Shown piece after piece: positions 35,089 to 42,773 of a stretch of 64,000 nucleotides of DNA. The notes below the pieces were generated by a model that saw only the letters and a program-made list of their open reading frames with translations, had not been told where the DNA came from and did no database searches. The position numbers and the translations under genes were made by a program. The stretch covers positions 1-64,000 of the forward strand of contig JAJYLQ010000002.1 in assembly GCA_021787595.1 (NCBI GenBank), written 5' to 3'. Numbering within the stretch: position 1 is the stretch's first letter; every line of letters starts with the position of its first letter. Source of the DNA: Chloroflexota bacterium. Lineage in GTDB: Bacteria > Chloroflexota > Anaerolineae > Anaerolineales > Villigracilaceae.

Positions 35089-35793
35089 AAAACCGAATTT
35101 TATCCGGGACCTTGGCGCTGAAAGCGCCACGCCCTACCAACGGAGTTCGTGGCGACGAAGGCGCCACCACACCCCGAAAACCGAATTTTATCCGGGACCT
35201 TGGCGCTGAAAGCGCCACGCCCTACCAACGGAGTTTATGGCGGCAAAGGCGCCACCACACCCCGAAAACCGAATTTTATCCGGGACCTTGGCGCTGAAAG
35301 CGCCACGCCCTACCAACGGAGTTTATGGCGACGAAAGGCGCCACCACACCCCGAAAACCGAATTTTATCCGGGACCTTGGCGCTGAAAGCGCCACGCCCT
35401 ACCAACGGAGTTTATGGCGACGAAAGGCGCCACCACACCCCGAAAACCGAATTTTATCCGGGACCTTGGCGCTGAAAGCGCCACGCCCTACCAACGGAGT
35501 TTATGGCGGCAAAGGCGCCACCACACCCCGAAGACCAAATTTTATCTGGGACCTTGGCGCTGAAAGCGCCACGCCCTACCAACGGAGTTCGTGGCGACGA
35601 AGGCGCCACTACACCCCGAAGACCAAATTTTATCTGGGACCTTGGCGCTGAAAGCGCCACGCCCTACCAACGGAGTTTATGGCGACGAAAGGCGCCACTA
35701 CACCCCGAAGACCAAATTTTATCTGGGACCTTGGCGCTGAAAGCGCCACGCCCTACCAACGGAGTTCGTGGCGGCGAAGGCGCCACCACACCC
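35089..35793. repeat. Array of eight 88/89-bp tandem repeats next to tRNA-Pro
   Basis: The word CTTGGCGCTGAAAGCGCCAC begins at 35111, 35199, 35287, 35376, 35465, 35553, 35641 and 35730. Each unit has the hairpin GGCGCT-GAA-AGCGCC, then CCTACCAACGGAGTT, a second hairpin ending GGCGCCAC, and finally ACACCCCG, the last bases of which match the 5' acceptor strand of tRNA-Pro. Units 1-4 carry AAAACCGAATTTTATCCGGG; units 6-8 carry AAGACCAAATTTTATCTGGG. No spacers separate the units, and the unit length excludes a coding repeat. The 34901-35872 gap holds this array and the tRNA. Confidence 0.95.
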
Positions 35794-35872
35794 GCGGACT
35801 CAGCACGTTTCTGCGTGCCGGGCACGACGAGTATAATGCGAAGGATTATTCCCCGTCAAGCACAGGATTTCG

Positions 35873-36757
35873 ATGACCCATCTTCGCGTTATTTTGATTC
35901 TTTCGTTCGCTCTTGGACTTTCAGCCTGCTCTTCGTCAAACCAACCAACACCAACACCGACAGATCTTCCGCCAACCGCGACCACTGCCCCCTCTGCCAC
36001 GCCAACCCCGATTCCAACCGCCACGCCGCTTACTTGTCTCACGCAGCCGGGCCGCGTGGACAGCGGCGAACTTGACTCGACCAAACCTCCGCAATTGTTC
36101 ATGATTTATTTGCCGCCATGTTACGATCAAAATACGAATGAACGTTATCCCGTTTTATATTTGCTTCACGGCCAGACATACGATGACGATGAATGGATTC
36201 GCCTTGGCGCGCCATCCGCCGCGGACAAATTGATTCATTCCGGCAAAGCACCGCCTTTCATTATCGTTTTCCCCGATGACCGCTATTGGAATCTTCCGCC
36301 CGGAACCGCCTTTGGCGAGCGCCTCATCCATCTCATCATCCCATACGTGGACCAACACTACCGCACTCTCGCAGATCGCGATCATCGCGCGCTCGGAGGT
36401 TTGTCGCGCGGCGGCGGTTGGACCATCGAACTGGGCTTGCAGCATTATGACCTGTTCGGCGCGTTGGGAATGCACTCGCCCGCTATCTTTGTGGAAGACG
36501 CGCCGTACATCGAAGATTGGATCCGCGCCGTCCCGTCCGATTCGTGGCCGCGTATCTGGATGGATGCAGGCGACCAGGATAAGGAACTGGGGACTATCAT
36601 GCAATTTGAAAGCCTGTTGAGCTACTATCAGGTTCCGCATGAGTGGCATTTATATACCGGCGATCACAGCGAAAATTATTGGCGTGCACACGTCGAAGAA
36701 TATTTGCAGTGGTATGCCGAGGGTTGGAATGTTGATAATCCGACTGCCCAACCTTGA
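35873..36757 (+). CDS. Lipoprotein esterase, alpha/beta-hydrolase (esterase D / Fes-like)
   Basis: The N-terminus is a lipoprotein signal with lipobox LGLSAC (Cys19), then a Pro/Thr-rich linker to about 55. The hydrolase domain contains YPVLYLLHGQTYDDDEW (oxyanion region), the nucleophile elbow GLSRGGGW, and the likely acid and histidine in DAGDQDKE and TGDHSENYW. It would be anchored on the outer face of the membrane and hydrolyse an ester. Substrate not deducible. Starts just after the tandem array (GATTTCG then ATG at 35873). Confidence 0.8.
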   Translation: MTHLRVILILSFALGLSACSSSNQPTPTPTDLPPTATTAPSATPTPIPTATPLTCLTQPGRVDSGELDSTKPPQLFMIYLPPCYDQNTNERYPVLYLLHGQTYDDDEWIRLGAPSAADKLIHSGKAPPFIIVFPDDRYWNLPPGTAFGERLIHLIIPYVDQHYRTLADRDHRALGGLSRGGGWTIELGLQHYDLFGALGMHSPAIFVEDAPYIEDWIRAVPSDSWPRIWMDAGDQDKELGTIMQFESLLSYYQVPHEWHLYTGDHSENYWRAHVEEYLQWYAEGWNVDNPTAQP

Positions 36758-36795
36758 ACTTGAAACATTAAACCTGCAACTGATATAATTTTGTC

Positions 36796-37083
36796 ATGGC
36801 TCTTACTCTAAAAGAAGTCGAACATATCGCCAAACTGGCGCGGCTCGAATTGACCGAGGAACAGAAGGAACTTTACCGCGAACAGCTTTCGGCGATTTTG
36901 GATTACATGGCAAAACTTCGCGAGCTGGATACAAATAACGTTCCGCCAACCGCAGGCGGCGGTTTGACGCAAATGATTCTGCGCGAAGATGAATCGCGTC
37001 CGAGTTTGTCGAAAGATGCGCTGCTCGAGAACGCGCCCAACGCTGAAGACGATCAATTCAAGATCCCGCCGGTATTCGAATAG
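36796..37083 (+). CDS. gatC: Aspartyl/glutamyl-tRNA amidotransferase subunit C
   Basis: 95 residues with the usual start VEHIAKLARLELTEEQKELY and LSAILDYMAKLRELDT. GatC stabilises GatA and GatB in the complex that amidates Glu-tRNA(Gln) or Asp-tRNA(Asn). It precedes gatA by 57 bp, a gap that holds a strong hairpin (37094-37120, GGACCGTAGA with TCTACGGTCC). gatB is not in the window. Confidence 0.92.
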   Translation: MALTLKEVEHIAKLARLELTEEQKELYREQLSAILDYMAKLRELDTNNVPPTAGGGLTQMILREDESRPSLSKDALLENAPNAEDDQFKIPPVFE

Positions 37084-37093
37084 ACGATGGACG

Positions 37094-37122
37094 ATGGACC
37101 GTAGACGGTCTACGGTCCACCG
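37094..37122. repeat. Hairpin between gatC and gatA
   Basis: GGACCGTAGA-CGG-TCTACGGTCC is a perfect 10-bp stem. The surrounding GATGGACGATGGACC words look like a further small repeat family. Confidence 0.6.
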
Positions 37123-37140
37123 TCCACGGCCTGAAAAATC

Positions 37141-38616
37141 ATGACCAATCTCACCGAACTGACTCTCACCGAAATGCAAGCCGGGTTGAACAAAGGCGAA
37201 TTCTCCAGCCGCGAACTCGTGCAGGCCGCGCTGGAGCGCCTCTCGCAAGTCGAACCGGCGTTGCACGCGTTTCTGTATATTGCCGGTGAGGAGGCTCTTG
37301 CAGCGGCAGATGAGGCGGATAAGAAACGTAAATCTGCAGGGGCGACCGGCCAGTCGCCCCTGCTTGGAATTCCCATTGCGGTCAAAGATGTATTAACGGT
37401 CGAAGGGCTGCCCTGCACGGCTGGCTCGAAAATTCTTGAAGGCTATGTCCCTCCATTTACTGCCACATCCGTGAAAAGATTGAAAGACGCCGGCGCAATC
37501 ATCATTGGAAAAACCAATAACGATGAGTTTGCCATGGGATCGTCCACCGAACATTCGGCGTACGGTTATACCCATAATCCATGGGATTTGACGCGCGTCC
37601 CTGGCGGCTCATCCGGCGGAAGCGCGGCATCCGTGGCGGCTCGATGCGTCCCTGCCGCGCTCGGCACGGACACCGGCGGAAGCGTCCGCCAACCCGCGTC
37701 ATTGTGCGGCGTTACCGGACTCAAAACCACGTATGGCCGCATCTCACGTTATGGACTGGTTGCATTTGGCTCGTCGCTCGACACGGTCGGCGCGTTTGGA
37801 CGCAATGCAGAAGATGTTGCACAGATTTTTTCCGTGATGGCTGGAAGAGATCAGCTCGATGCAACATCGGCAGATATGCCTGTTCCAACAATTGATTTTG
37901 TAGGGGCGACTGGCCAGTCGCCCTTGCGCGGATTGAAGATCGGGGTGCCGAAAGAATATTTCATCAAGGGCACCCAGCCTGAAGTCGAAGAAAAGGTGCG
38001 GGCTGCCATCCAGCAATTGAAGACGCTTGGCGCGGAGACCCATGAGATCAGTCTGCCGCATACCGAATATGCGCTTCCCGTCTATTACATCATCGCGCCT
38101 GCGGAGGCTTCTGCGAATCTGGCGCGCTACGATGGCATTCGCTACGGCCCGCGCGCGGACGCGGGTAATTTGTGGGATGTGTTCTTCAAGACGCGGGGAC
38201 AAAAATTTGGACCGGAAGTGACGCGCAGAATCATGATCGGGACATACGCGCTTTCCGCGGGATATTATGACGCGTACTATGGGCAGGCACAGAAGGTTCG
38301 CACGCTGATCAAACGGGACTTTGAGGCGGCGTTCCGTGAAGTGGATTTGATCGCCGCCCCGACCGCGCCGGAGACTGCGTTCGAGATTGGCGAACGCGTG
38401 GATGATCCGCTGGCGATGTATTTGGAAGATATTTTTACATTGCCCGCGAATTTGGCAGGCGTGCCGGGGATTTCATTCAATTGCGGTTTCGATAAGAATC
38501 ATTTGCCGATTGGATTGCAATTGATTGGTTCGCACTTCCGCGAGGATTTGTTGCTGCAAGTGACACATGCTTATCAACAAGTCACGGATTGGCATAAACG
38601 CGCACCAAAATTATAA
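37141..38616 (+). CDS. gatA: Aspartyl/glutamyl-tRNA amidotransferase subunit A, with two repeat-encoded insertions
   Basis: The amidase signature is complete: catalytic Lys in IPIAVKDVL, cis-Ser and glycine loop PGGSSGGSAASVAARC, and nucleophile Ser in GTDTGGSVRQPAS. It hydrolyses glutamine and channels ammonia to GatB. Two peptides, AGATGQSPLLG (about 66-76) and VGATGQSPLRG (about 255-265), are encoded by almost identical palindromes (37336-37363 and 37903-37923). Both lie at surface-loop positions where GatA length varies. The frame is intact and the enzyme is presumably essential, so both insertions must be tolerated. 491 residues. Confidence 0.92.
   Translation: MTNLTELTLTEMQAGLNKGEFSSRELVQAALERLSQVEPALHAFLYIAGEEALAAADEADKKRKSAGATGQSPLLGIPIAVKDVLTVEGLPCTAGSKILEGYVPPFTATSVKRLKDAGAIIIGKTNNDEFAMGSSTEHSAYGYTHNPWDLTRVPGGSSGGSAASVAARCVPAALGTDTGGSVRQPASLCGVTGLKTTYGRISRYGLVAFGSSLDTVGAFGRNAEDVAQIFSVMAGRDQLDATSADMPVPTIDFVGATGQSPLRGLKIGVPKEYFIKGTQPEVEEKVRAAIQQLKTLGAETHEISLPHTEYALPVYYIIAPAEASANLARYDGIRYGPRADAGNLWDVFFKTRGQKFGPEVTRRIMIGTYALSAGYYDAYYGQAQKVRTLIKRDFEAAFREVDLIAAPTAPETAFEIGERVDDPLAMYLEDIFTLPANLAGVPGISFNCGFDKNHLPIGLQLIGSHFREDLLLQVTHAYQQVTDWHKRAPKL
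37336..37363. repeat. Palindrome inside gatA, copy 1
   Basis: GCAGGGGCGAC and GTCGCCCCTGC are perfect 11-bp arms around CGGCCA. GGGGC hairpin family. Confidence 0.9.
37903..37923. repeat. Palindrome inside gatA, copy 2
   Basis: GGGCGACTGGCCAGTCGCCC is a perfect 20-base palindrome at 37904-37923 and encodes the same GATGQSP peptide as copy 1. Confidence 0.9.
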
Positions 38617-38621
38617 ATATG

Positions 38622-38666
38622 TAGGGGCACAGCTCGCGAAGCACGCAAAGCGTCGCTGTGCCCCTA
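38622..38666. repeat. GGGGC-family hairpin before galE
   Basis: TAGGGGCACAGC and GCTGTGCCCCTA are perfect 12-bp arms. The right arm ends 2 bases before the galE ribosome binding site (GGAGG), so the hairpin may influence translation or act as a processing site. Confidence 0.8.
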
Positions 38667-38676
38667 TGGAGGCGAT

Positions 38677-39654
38677 ATGAATATTTTCGTCACAGGCGGT
38701 GCAGGCTACATTGGTTCCGCAACTGCTGAAGCTTTGCTCAAAGCCGGGCATTCTGTTACGGTTTACGATTCACTGACCACGGGTCATCGCGCCGCGGTGC
38801 CGAAGGGTGCAACTTTCGTTGAAGCCGCATTGGAAGATCATCACGCCCTCTCGAAAACATTGTTGACTGGCAAGTTCGATGCGGTCATGCACTTTGCGGC
38901 GTTCATCGAGGCGGGCGAGTCGATGAAGGAGCCGGGACGTTTTTATAACAACAATTTCGTCAACTCGTTATCTCTAATGGAAATAGCCGCGGATGCCAGC
39001 GTAACGCGCTTTGTGCTTTCTTCGACGGCGGCGGTGTATCAATCGAGCGAAAAACCGCTCACGGAAGAATCTCCGCTTGGCCCCACGAATGTTTATGGGC
39101 ATACAAAGCTGATGATCGAGCAGACGTTGGATTGGTATCGTCAAATTCGCGGATTGCATTTTGCCGCGCTGCGTTATTTCAATGCCTGCGGTGCGCTGCC
39201 CGGACGCGGCGAAGCGCATCAGCCTGAGTCACATCTGATTCCGCGCGTTCTTAAGGTTGCGTTGGGACAGTCCGAAGCCGCGGTGATTTATGGCACAGAC
39301 TATCCAACACCCGACGGCACATGCGTCCGCGATTACATCCACATCGCGGATTTGGTGTCCGCGCATTTGCTGGCTCTTGATGCGTTGGATAAAAGCGACA
39401 GACTCATCTACAACATCGGAAGCGGAAGCGGCTGCTCGGTCCGCGAAGTGATCGAGACGGCGCGCAAAGTCACGGGTCACGCCATCCCCGCCATCGAGTC
39501 CCCGCGCAGACCCGGCGATCCGGCACGCCTGATCGCATCGTCTGATAAAATCCGCCGCGAGCTTGGATGGACTCCGCAGCACGAAAATCTTCACGATATC
39601 ATTTCGAGCGCGTGGGAGTGGCATCAATCGCATCCACATGGATATGAAAAATGA
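38677..39654 (+). CDS. galE: UDP-glucose 4-epimerase
   Basis: NAD-binding GGAGYIGSATAE at 7-18, the catalytic triad region SSTAAVY and YGHTK (YxxxK), and the GalE-specific PDGTCVRDYIHIADL. It interconverts UDP-glucose and UDP-galactose, supplying galactose for surface glycans. 325 residues is normal. ATG 38677 has GGAGG four bases upstream. It overlaps the following protease gene by four bases (ATGA). Confidence 0.92.
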   Translation: MNIFVTGGAGYIGSATAEALLKAGHSVTVYDSLTTGHRAAVPKGATFVEAALEDHHALSKTLLTGKFDAVMHFAAFIEAGESMKEPGRFYNNNFVNSLSLMEIAADASVTRFVLSSTAAVYQSSEKPLTEESPLGPTNVYGHTKLMIEQTLDWYRQIRGLHFAALRYFNACGALPGRGEAHQPESHLIPRVLKVALGQSEAAVIYGTDYPTPDGTCVRDYIHIADLVSAHLLALDALDKSDRLIYNIGSGSGCSVREVIETARKVTGHAIPAIESPRRPGDPARLIASSDKIRRELGWTPQHENLHDIISSAWEWHQSHPHGYEK

Positions 39655-40304
39655 AGTTCGAAACTTTTCTCGTTGTACTGGTTGGCTGGGTTTTCTCGCT
39701 GTGCCTGCATGAGTTCTCACACGCGCTCGTTGCATATTATGGGGGCGACACCACGGTAAAAGAAAAAGGCTATCTCACGTTCAATCCGCTCAAATACACC
39801 CATCCGGTTTATTCGCTTTTGCTGCCGCTCTTGTTTCTCTTGATTGGCGGGATTGGTTTGCCCGGCGGCGCGGTGTACATCGAGACGTGGCGACTCCGAA
39901 GCCGCAGATGGATCAGCGCCGTTTCGCTGGCCGGGCCTGCTTCCAATGCGCTTCTGGCTGTGATTTTGAGTTCGATCCTGCGCTTTGCACCGATCAGCAA
40001 CTCGGGCATCTGGCCGGGACTTGCTTTCCTGGCGCTGCTGCAAGTGACCGCGGTTGTGTTGAATCTGATTCCTGTCCCGCCCTTCGATGGATACGGTGCC
40101 ATCGAACCGCATCTCGATCCAAACCTGCGGATGCGCGTCAATCAAGTGGGCGGAGTCATGATCTGGATTGTGTTTTTGGTTTTATGGTATGTGCCATTTA
40201 TCAACAATCTGTTTTGGGGATTGATCGGACTGCTCTCGCAGGGGATTGGCTTGCCGGTGCAACTGGCAATCTCCGGCTTGTCGCAATTCCAGTTCTGGCA
40301 ATAG
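39651..40304 (+). CDS. Site-2-protease-family (M50) membrane metalloprotease
   Basis: The zinc motif HEFSH is near residue 21 in a membrane helix, followed by LTFNPLKYTHP, and the second zinc motif region LNLIPVPPFDGYGAIEP (PxxDG) is near 140. Six hydrophobic segments, 217 residues. This is the compact S2P/SpoIVFB-like form found in many bacteria. Coupled to galE by an ATGA overlap. Possible intramembrane substrates are unknown. Confidence 0.85.
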   Translation: MKFETFLVVLVGWVFSLCLHEFSHALVAYYGGDTTVKEKGYLTFNPLKYTHPVYSLLLPLLFLLIGGIGLPGGAVYIETWRLRSRRWISAVSLAGPASNALLAVILSSILRFAPISNSGIWPGLAFLALLQVTAVVLNLIPVPPFDGYGAIEPHLDPNLRMRVNQVGGVMIWIVFLVLWYVPFINNLFWGLIGLLSQGIGLPVQLAISGLSQFQFWQ

Positions 40305-40347
40305 AAAAAGGCTCATTAGGAGTTGCCGTGATTCTGTACACGGACCC

Positions 40348-40400
40348 TGAACCCTCATAAAGCAAAGGGCGTAGGGCGCACTGAAAGTACGCAGTACAAG
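40348..40400. repeat. CCCTGAACCCTCA repeat copy
   Basis: CCCTGAACCCTCATAAAGC with AAGGGCGTAGGGCGC, related to 27457 and to the nested part of 11426-11609. The 637-bp gap 40305-40941 contains no gene: after this copy, 40410-40560 is low-complexity sequence built of GCGAATTTCGCGAATT-like words. Confidence 0.5.
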
Positions 40401-40625
40401 CAGGGCGTTGCCGCGGATTGCACGGATTCACACGGAAAAAGCTTTTTCGGCTCTCCCGCTTTTAACGGGAAAGCCAAATCCTCAGCCGCGAATTTCGCGA
40501 ATTTGCACGAATTTTTTGGAGACATTCGCGACAATTCGTGGAATTCGTGGCAAAGAGCTGTTAAGTTTATTGCTCGTCCCGCTGGAAACGGTAGAGCCTT
40601 TAAAAGTCATGAACCAGTTGGGTCC

Positions 40626-40755
40626 TGTCATTCTGAGCGACCGCAGGGAGCGAAGAATCTCGCTTTTCAAGCCAGTTTTCCATCAAAATTTGAGATTCTT
40701 CGTGGCGCCCCGCGTGTGCGGGATCTTCGACTTGGCGCCACTCCTCGCAATGACA
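40626..40755. repeat. Hybrid palindromic repeat, family B-like
   Basis: The left end TGTCATTCTGAGCGA and the right end CTCGCAATGACA come from two related repeat types. GCGAAGAATCTC and GAGATTCTTCG form an internal inverted pair. Confidence 0.65.
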
Positions 40756-40810
40756 TATCAAGGCGACAAATGCTACAATGGAAGTGGTGAGGAAATTTGA
40801 TCCATTTACC

Positions 40811-40921
40811 ATTACAGCGCAAGGTCAGGCTCAAGCCGCCGTCTCGAAGATCCCGCGCAGCGGGACCGGCGGCGTTCAGGCTGCGCCGAGGACGGCGCAG
40901 CGAGCCACTTTGCGCTGTAAT
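40811..40921 (+). repeat. MITE-like element family A, short variant (left border of the island)
   Basis: Ends ATTACAGCGCAAGG and CTTTGCGCTGTAAT as in the other copies, but the core is different and shorter (111 bp) with its own hairpin (CCGCCGTCTC.. / CCGGCGG). No clear target duplication. The island genes begin 21 bp further on. Confidence 0.8.
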
Positions 40922-40941
40922 ACTAATGCAGGAGGCTCATC

Positions 40942-42174
40942 ATGAAGTTCAGAATGATTTGCATGATCGTCTTACTGTTATCATCTGCTTGCGCGAATTC
41001 TGTGGCGCTTTCACCAACAGCAACCGCTCAAAACGCAACACCTACCATCACCCCATCAGCTAGTCCGATTCCATCTCCTACCGAAGCATCAACTCCAACC
41101 CCAATAACCGTCGATGTCAATGTCTTATTCCAATCCAACCCCGACTTTGCCAAGGCGGTCCTGGCTCAAGATCCCAATGCCGCCAAAGATTTTACTCAAG
41201 TCGGTGATAAGTATTATCTCAATGTCAACGGGACACAGACCGAGATTGATCCCTCAACTGCCGCAGTCAACGTTGATATCTATGGTCACAAACTAACTGT
41301 CACCGACAGCGCCAATCCCAACCCTTTGACCATCAAAGACAAACAGGGAAATATCATTTCATATGTTGCCGAATCAAAGATCTATGGCGCAGACAGCCAA
41401 GGCAACTCCATCGTCATCAAAGACTTTCCGGCTCAGTGGTTCCAGGTGATAAAACCCAATCATCCTGTTGATATGACTGCTTCCCAGGATCAACTAAAAA
41501 CTCAACTTGAAACCGCTATTAGCGATCCTGTTCAAGTGACAATAGATCAAGTCCAAAGCGGCGAATTAGCACAGTCAGTCTTATTAAGCGGTTTAGTTCA
41601 ACCATTTCCAAAAGGCTGGAAATATACAGGATTTGCAATCAATAAAACCGGCGACTCGATTTATCTTTATACTTCAAAAAAAATCTTTGTTCCTTTTTTT
41701 GCCGAAACTACTCTTGAAGACGGTACAAAAATCGGTATTCGAGAATGGAAAATTTGGAACCCAAGCGATCTGACCGGCTGGAACCAAAAAGATTTTTCCG
41801 TCTCGGATCAACTTGATCATAGCCAAATATTACTCGGTCAAACAGGAGTCGGTCAGGAAAACTTAACCCAAACAGGAAATCAAGCTTTTGTTGATGCAAT
41901 TATGAACGATAAAAACCTTCAACCTAATTTTTATATATCAGCGCCGGATCAAACTTTAATAGCAGGAAGCTCACCAATGACTGACCAGCCCTCGATCCTG
42001 GCTTTGAAAAATCTTCCGGGCAATGATCCGACGCAGATTGGTTTTGTGAACAATCAAATTAATGATGCAAAGAAACATTTTGGTGATGGTGACTGGCAAA
42101 CAATAAATTTTTCTCCACCACTTGATTTAGTTCAAGCACTTCAAAGCATCGTTTGGGAGATATATTTTTCTTAA
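40942..42174 (+). CDS. Secreted lipoprotein of unknown function
   Basis: The signal peptide ends in the lipobox LLSSAC (Cys17). A Pro/Thr/Ser-rich linker runs to about residue 55. The remaining 350 residues are polar and beta-rich, with repeated N/D/Q-rich turns and no family I recognise. Codons and bases are AT-richer than the flanking genes, especially in the second half. ATG 40942 has CAGGAGG upstream. It lies in the element-bounded island, so it may be imported. Confidence 0.65.
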   Translation: MKFRMICMIVLLLSSACANSVALSPTATAQNATPTITPSASPIPSPTEASTPTPITVDVNVLFQSNPDFAKAVLAQDPNAAKDFTQVGDKYYLNVNGTQTEIDPSTAAVNVDIYGHKLTVTDSANPNPLTIKDKQGNIISYVAESKIYGADSQGNSIVIKDFPAQWFQVIKPNHPVDMTASQDQLKTQLETAISDPVQVTIDQVQSGELAQSVLLSGLVQPFPKGWKYTGFAINKTGDSIYLYTSKKIFVPFFAETTLEDGTKIGIREWKIWNPSDLTGWNQKDFSVSDQLDHSQILLGQTGVGQENLTQTGNQAFVDAIMNDKNLQPNFYISAPDQTLIAGSSPMTDQPSILALKNLPGNDPTQIGFVNNQINDAKKHFGDGDWQTINFSPPLDLVQALQSIVWEIYFS

Positions 42175-42335
42175 AAATTTCTTTTCTTATTGGTTGAATT
42201 CTTTAGCATTTTATCTTAGGCGATATGGATTTATTAAAAGCTTCGTGACGGTGTAAAGTATTCATTTTGTAGGTTATAGTCCGTTGACTTAATAAGAAAA
42301 ATATTGTTTCATTGATTCATGGCTTCATTGTCAAT

Positions 42336-42707
42336 ATGAAATACTTAAGATTAAACGATATTGATTGCTATAAGAGAGCATTGAATCTTTCAAATTATGT
42401 TTGGAAAATAGTAGCCGATTGGGAATGGTTTGTGAAAAAAACCGTTGGAGCTCAATTTGCTGAAGCGATCGATTCAATCTCTGCCAATATTGCTGAAGGA
42501 TTTGGAAGATACAGTAAGAAAGATAAAATAAAGTTTTATCACTATAGTTTCGGATCTGTTAAAGAGTCTTGTGACTGGAATTTAAAATCCAAAACAAGAG
42601 GATTGCTTTCAGAAAAAAACTATGTTTACATATTAAATGAACTACAAAAACTTCCTAAAGAGATTAATCAGTTAATTCAATACACCAACCAAAAACTCCG
42701 TGATTAA
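42336..42707 (+). CDS. Four-helix-bundle protein (23S rRNA intervening-sequence type)
   Basis: The family hallmark ISANIAEGFGRYSKKDK stands at about 51-67, and CYKRALNLSNYVWKIVADW at the start and INQLIQYTNQKLRD at the end fit the helices. Such 120-residue proteins are common, function unknown, in many bacteria including Patescibacteria, and were first seen in 23S rRNA intervening sequences; no rRNA is near. I use the ATG at 42336. The gene and its flanks are strikingly AT-rich compared with the rest of the window, supporting transfer. Confidence 0.82.
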   Translation: MKYLRLNDIDCYKRALNLSNYVWKIVADWEWFVKKTVGAQFAEAIDSISANIAEGFGRYSKKDKIKFYHYSFGSVKESCDWNLKSKTRGLLSEKNYVYILNELQKLPKEINQLIQYTNQKLRD

Positions 42708-42773
42708 CTCTAACAATGAAACAATGTAACCATGAAACAATTGATTTCTATTTTTTGCTATACTTTTTCTATG

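Noticed and set aside
35089-35793. The array as a CRISPR
   Set aside because: Units are directly joined and no variable spacers exist; there is no Cas gene near.
35031-36075. Several long open frames across the tandem array
   Set aside because: The unit is 88 or 89 bp, so frames rotate; the open frames are the same few peptides again and again without start signals or coding character.
40410-40560. GCGAATTTCGCGAATT-like words as a possible regulatory site
   Set aside because: Low-complexity repeats with no consistent unit and no gene start close by.
42336-42707. Four-helix-bundle gene as sign of a 23S rRNA intervening sequence
   Set aside because: No rRNA sequence is in the window; the family is common outside rRNA.
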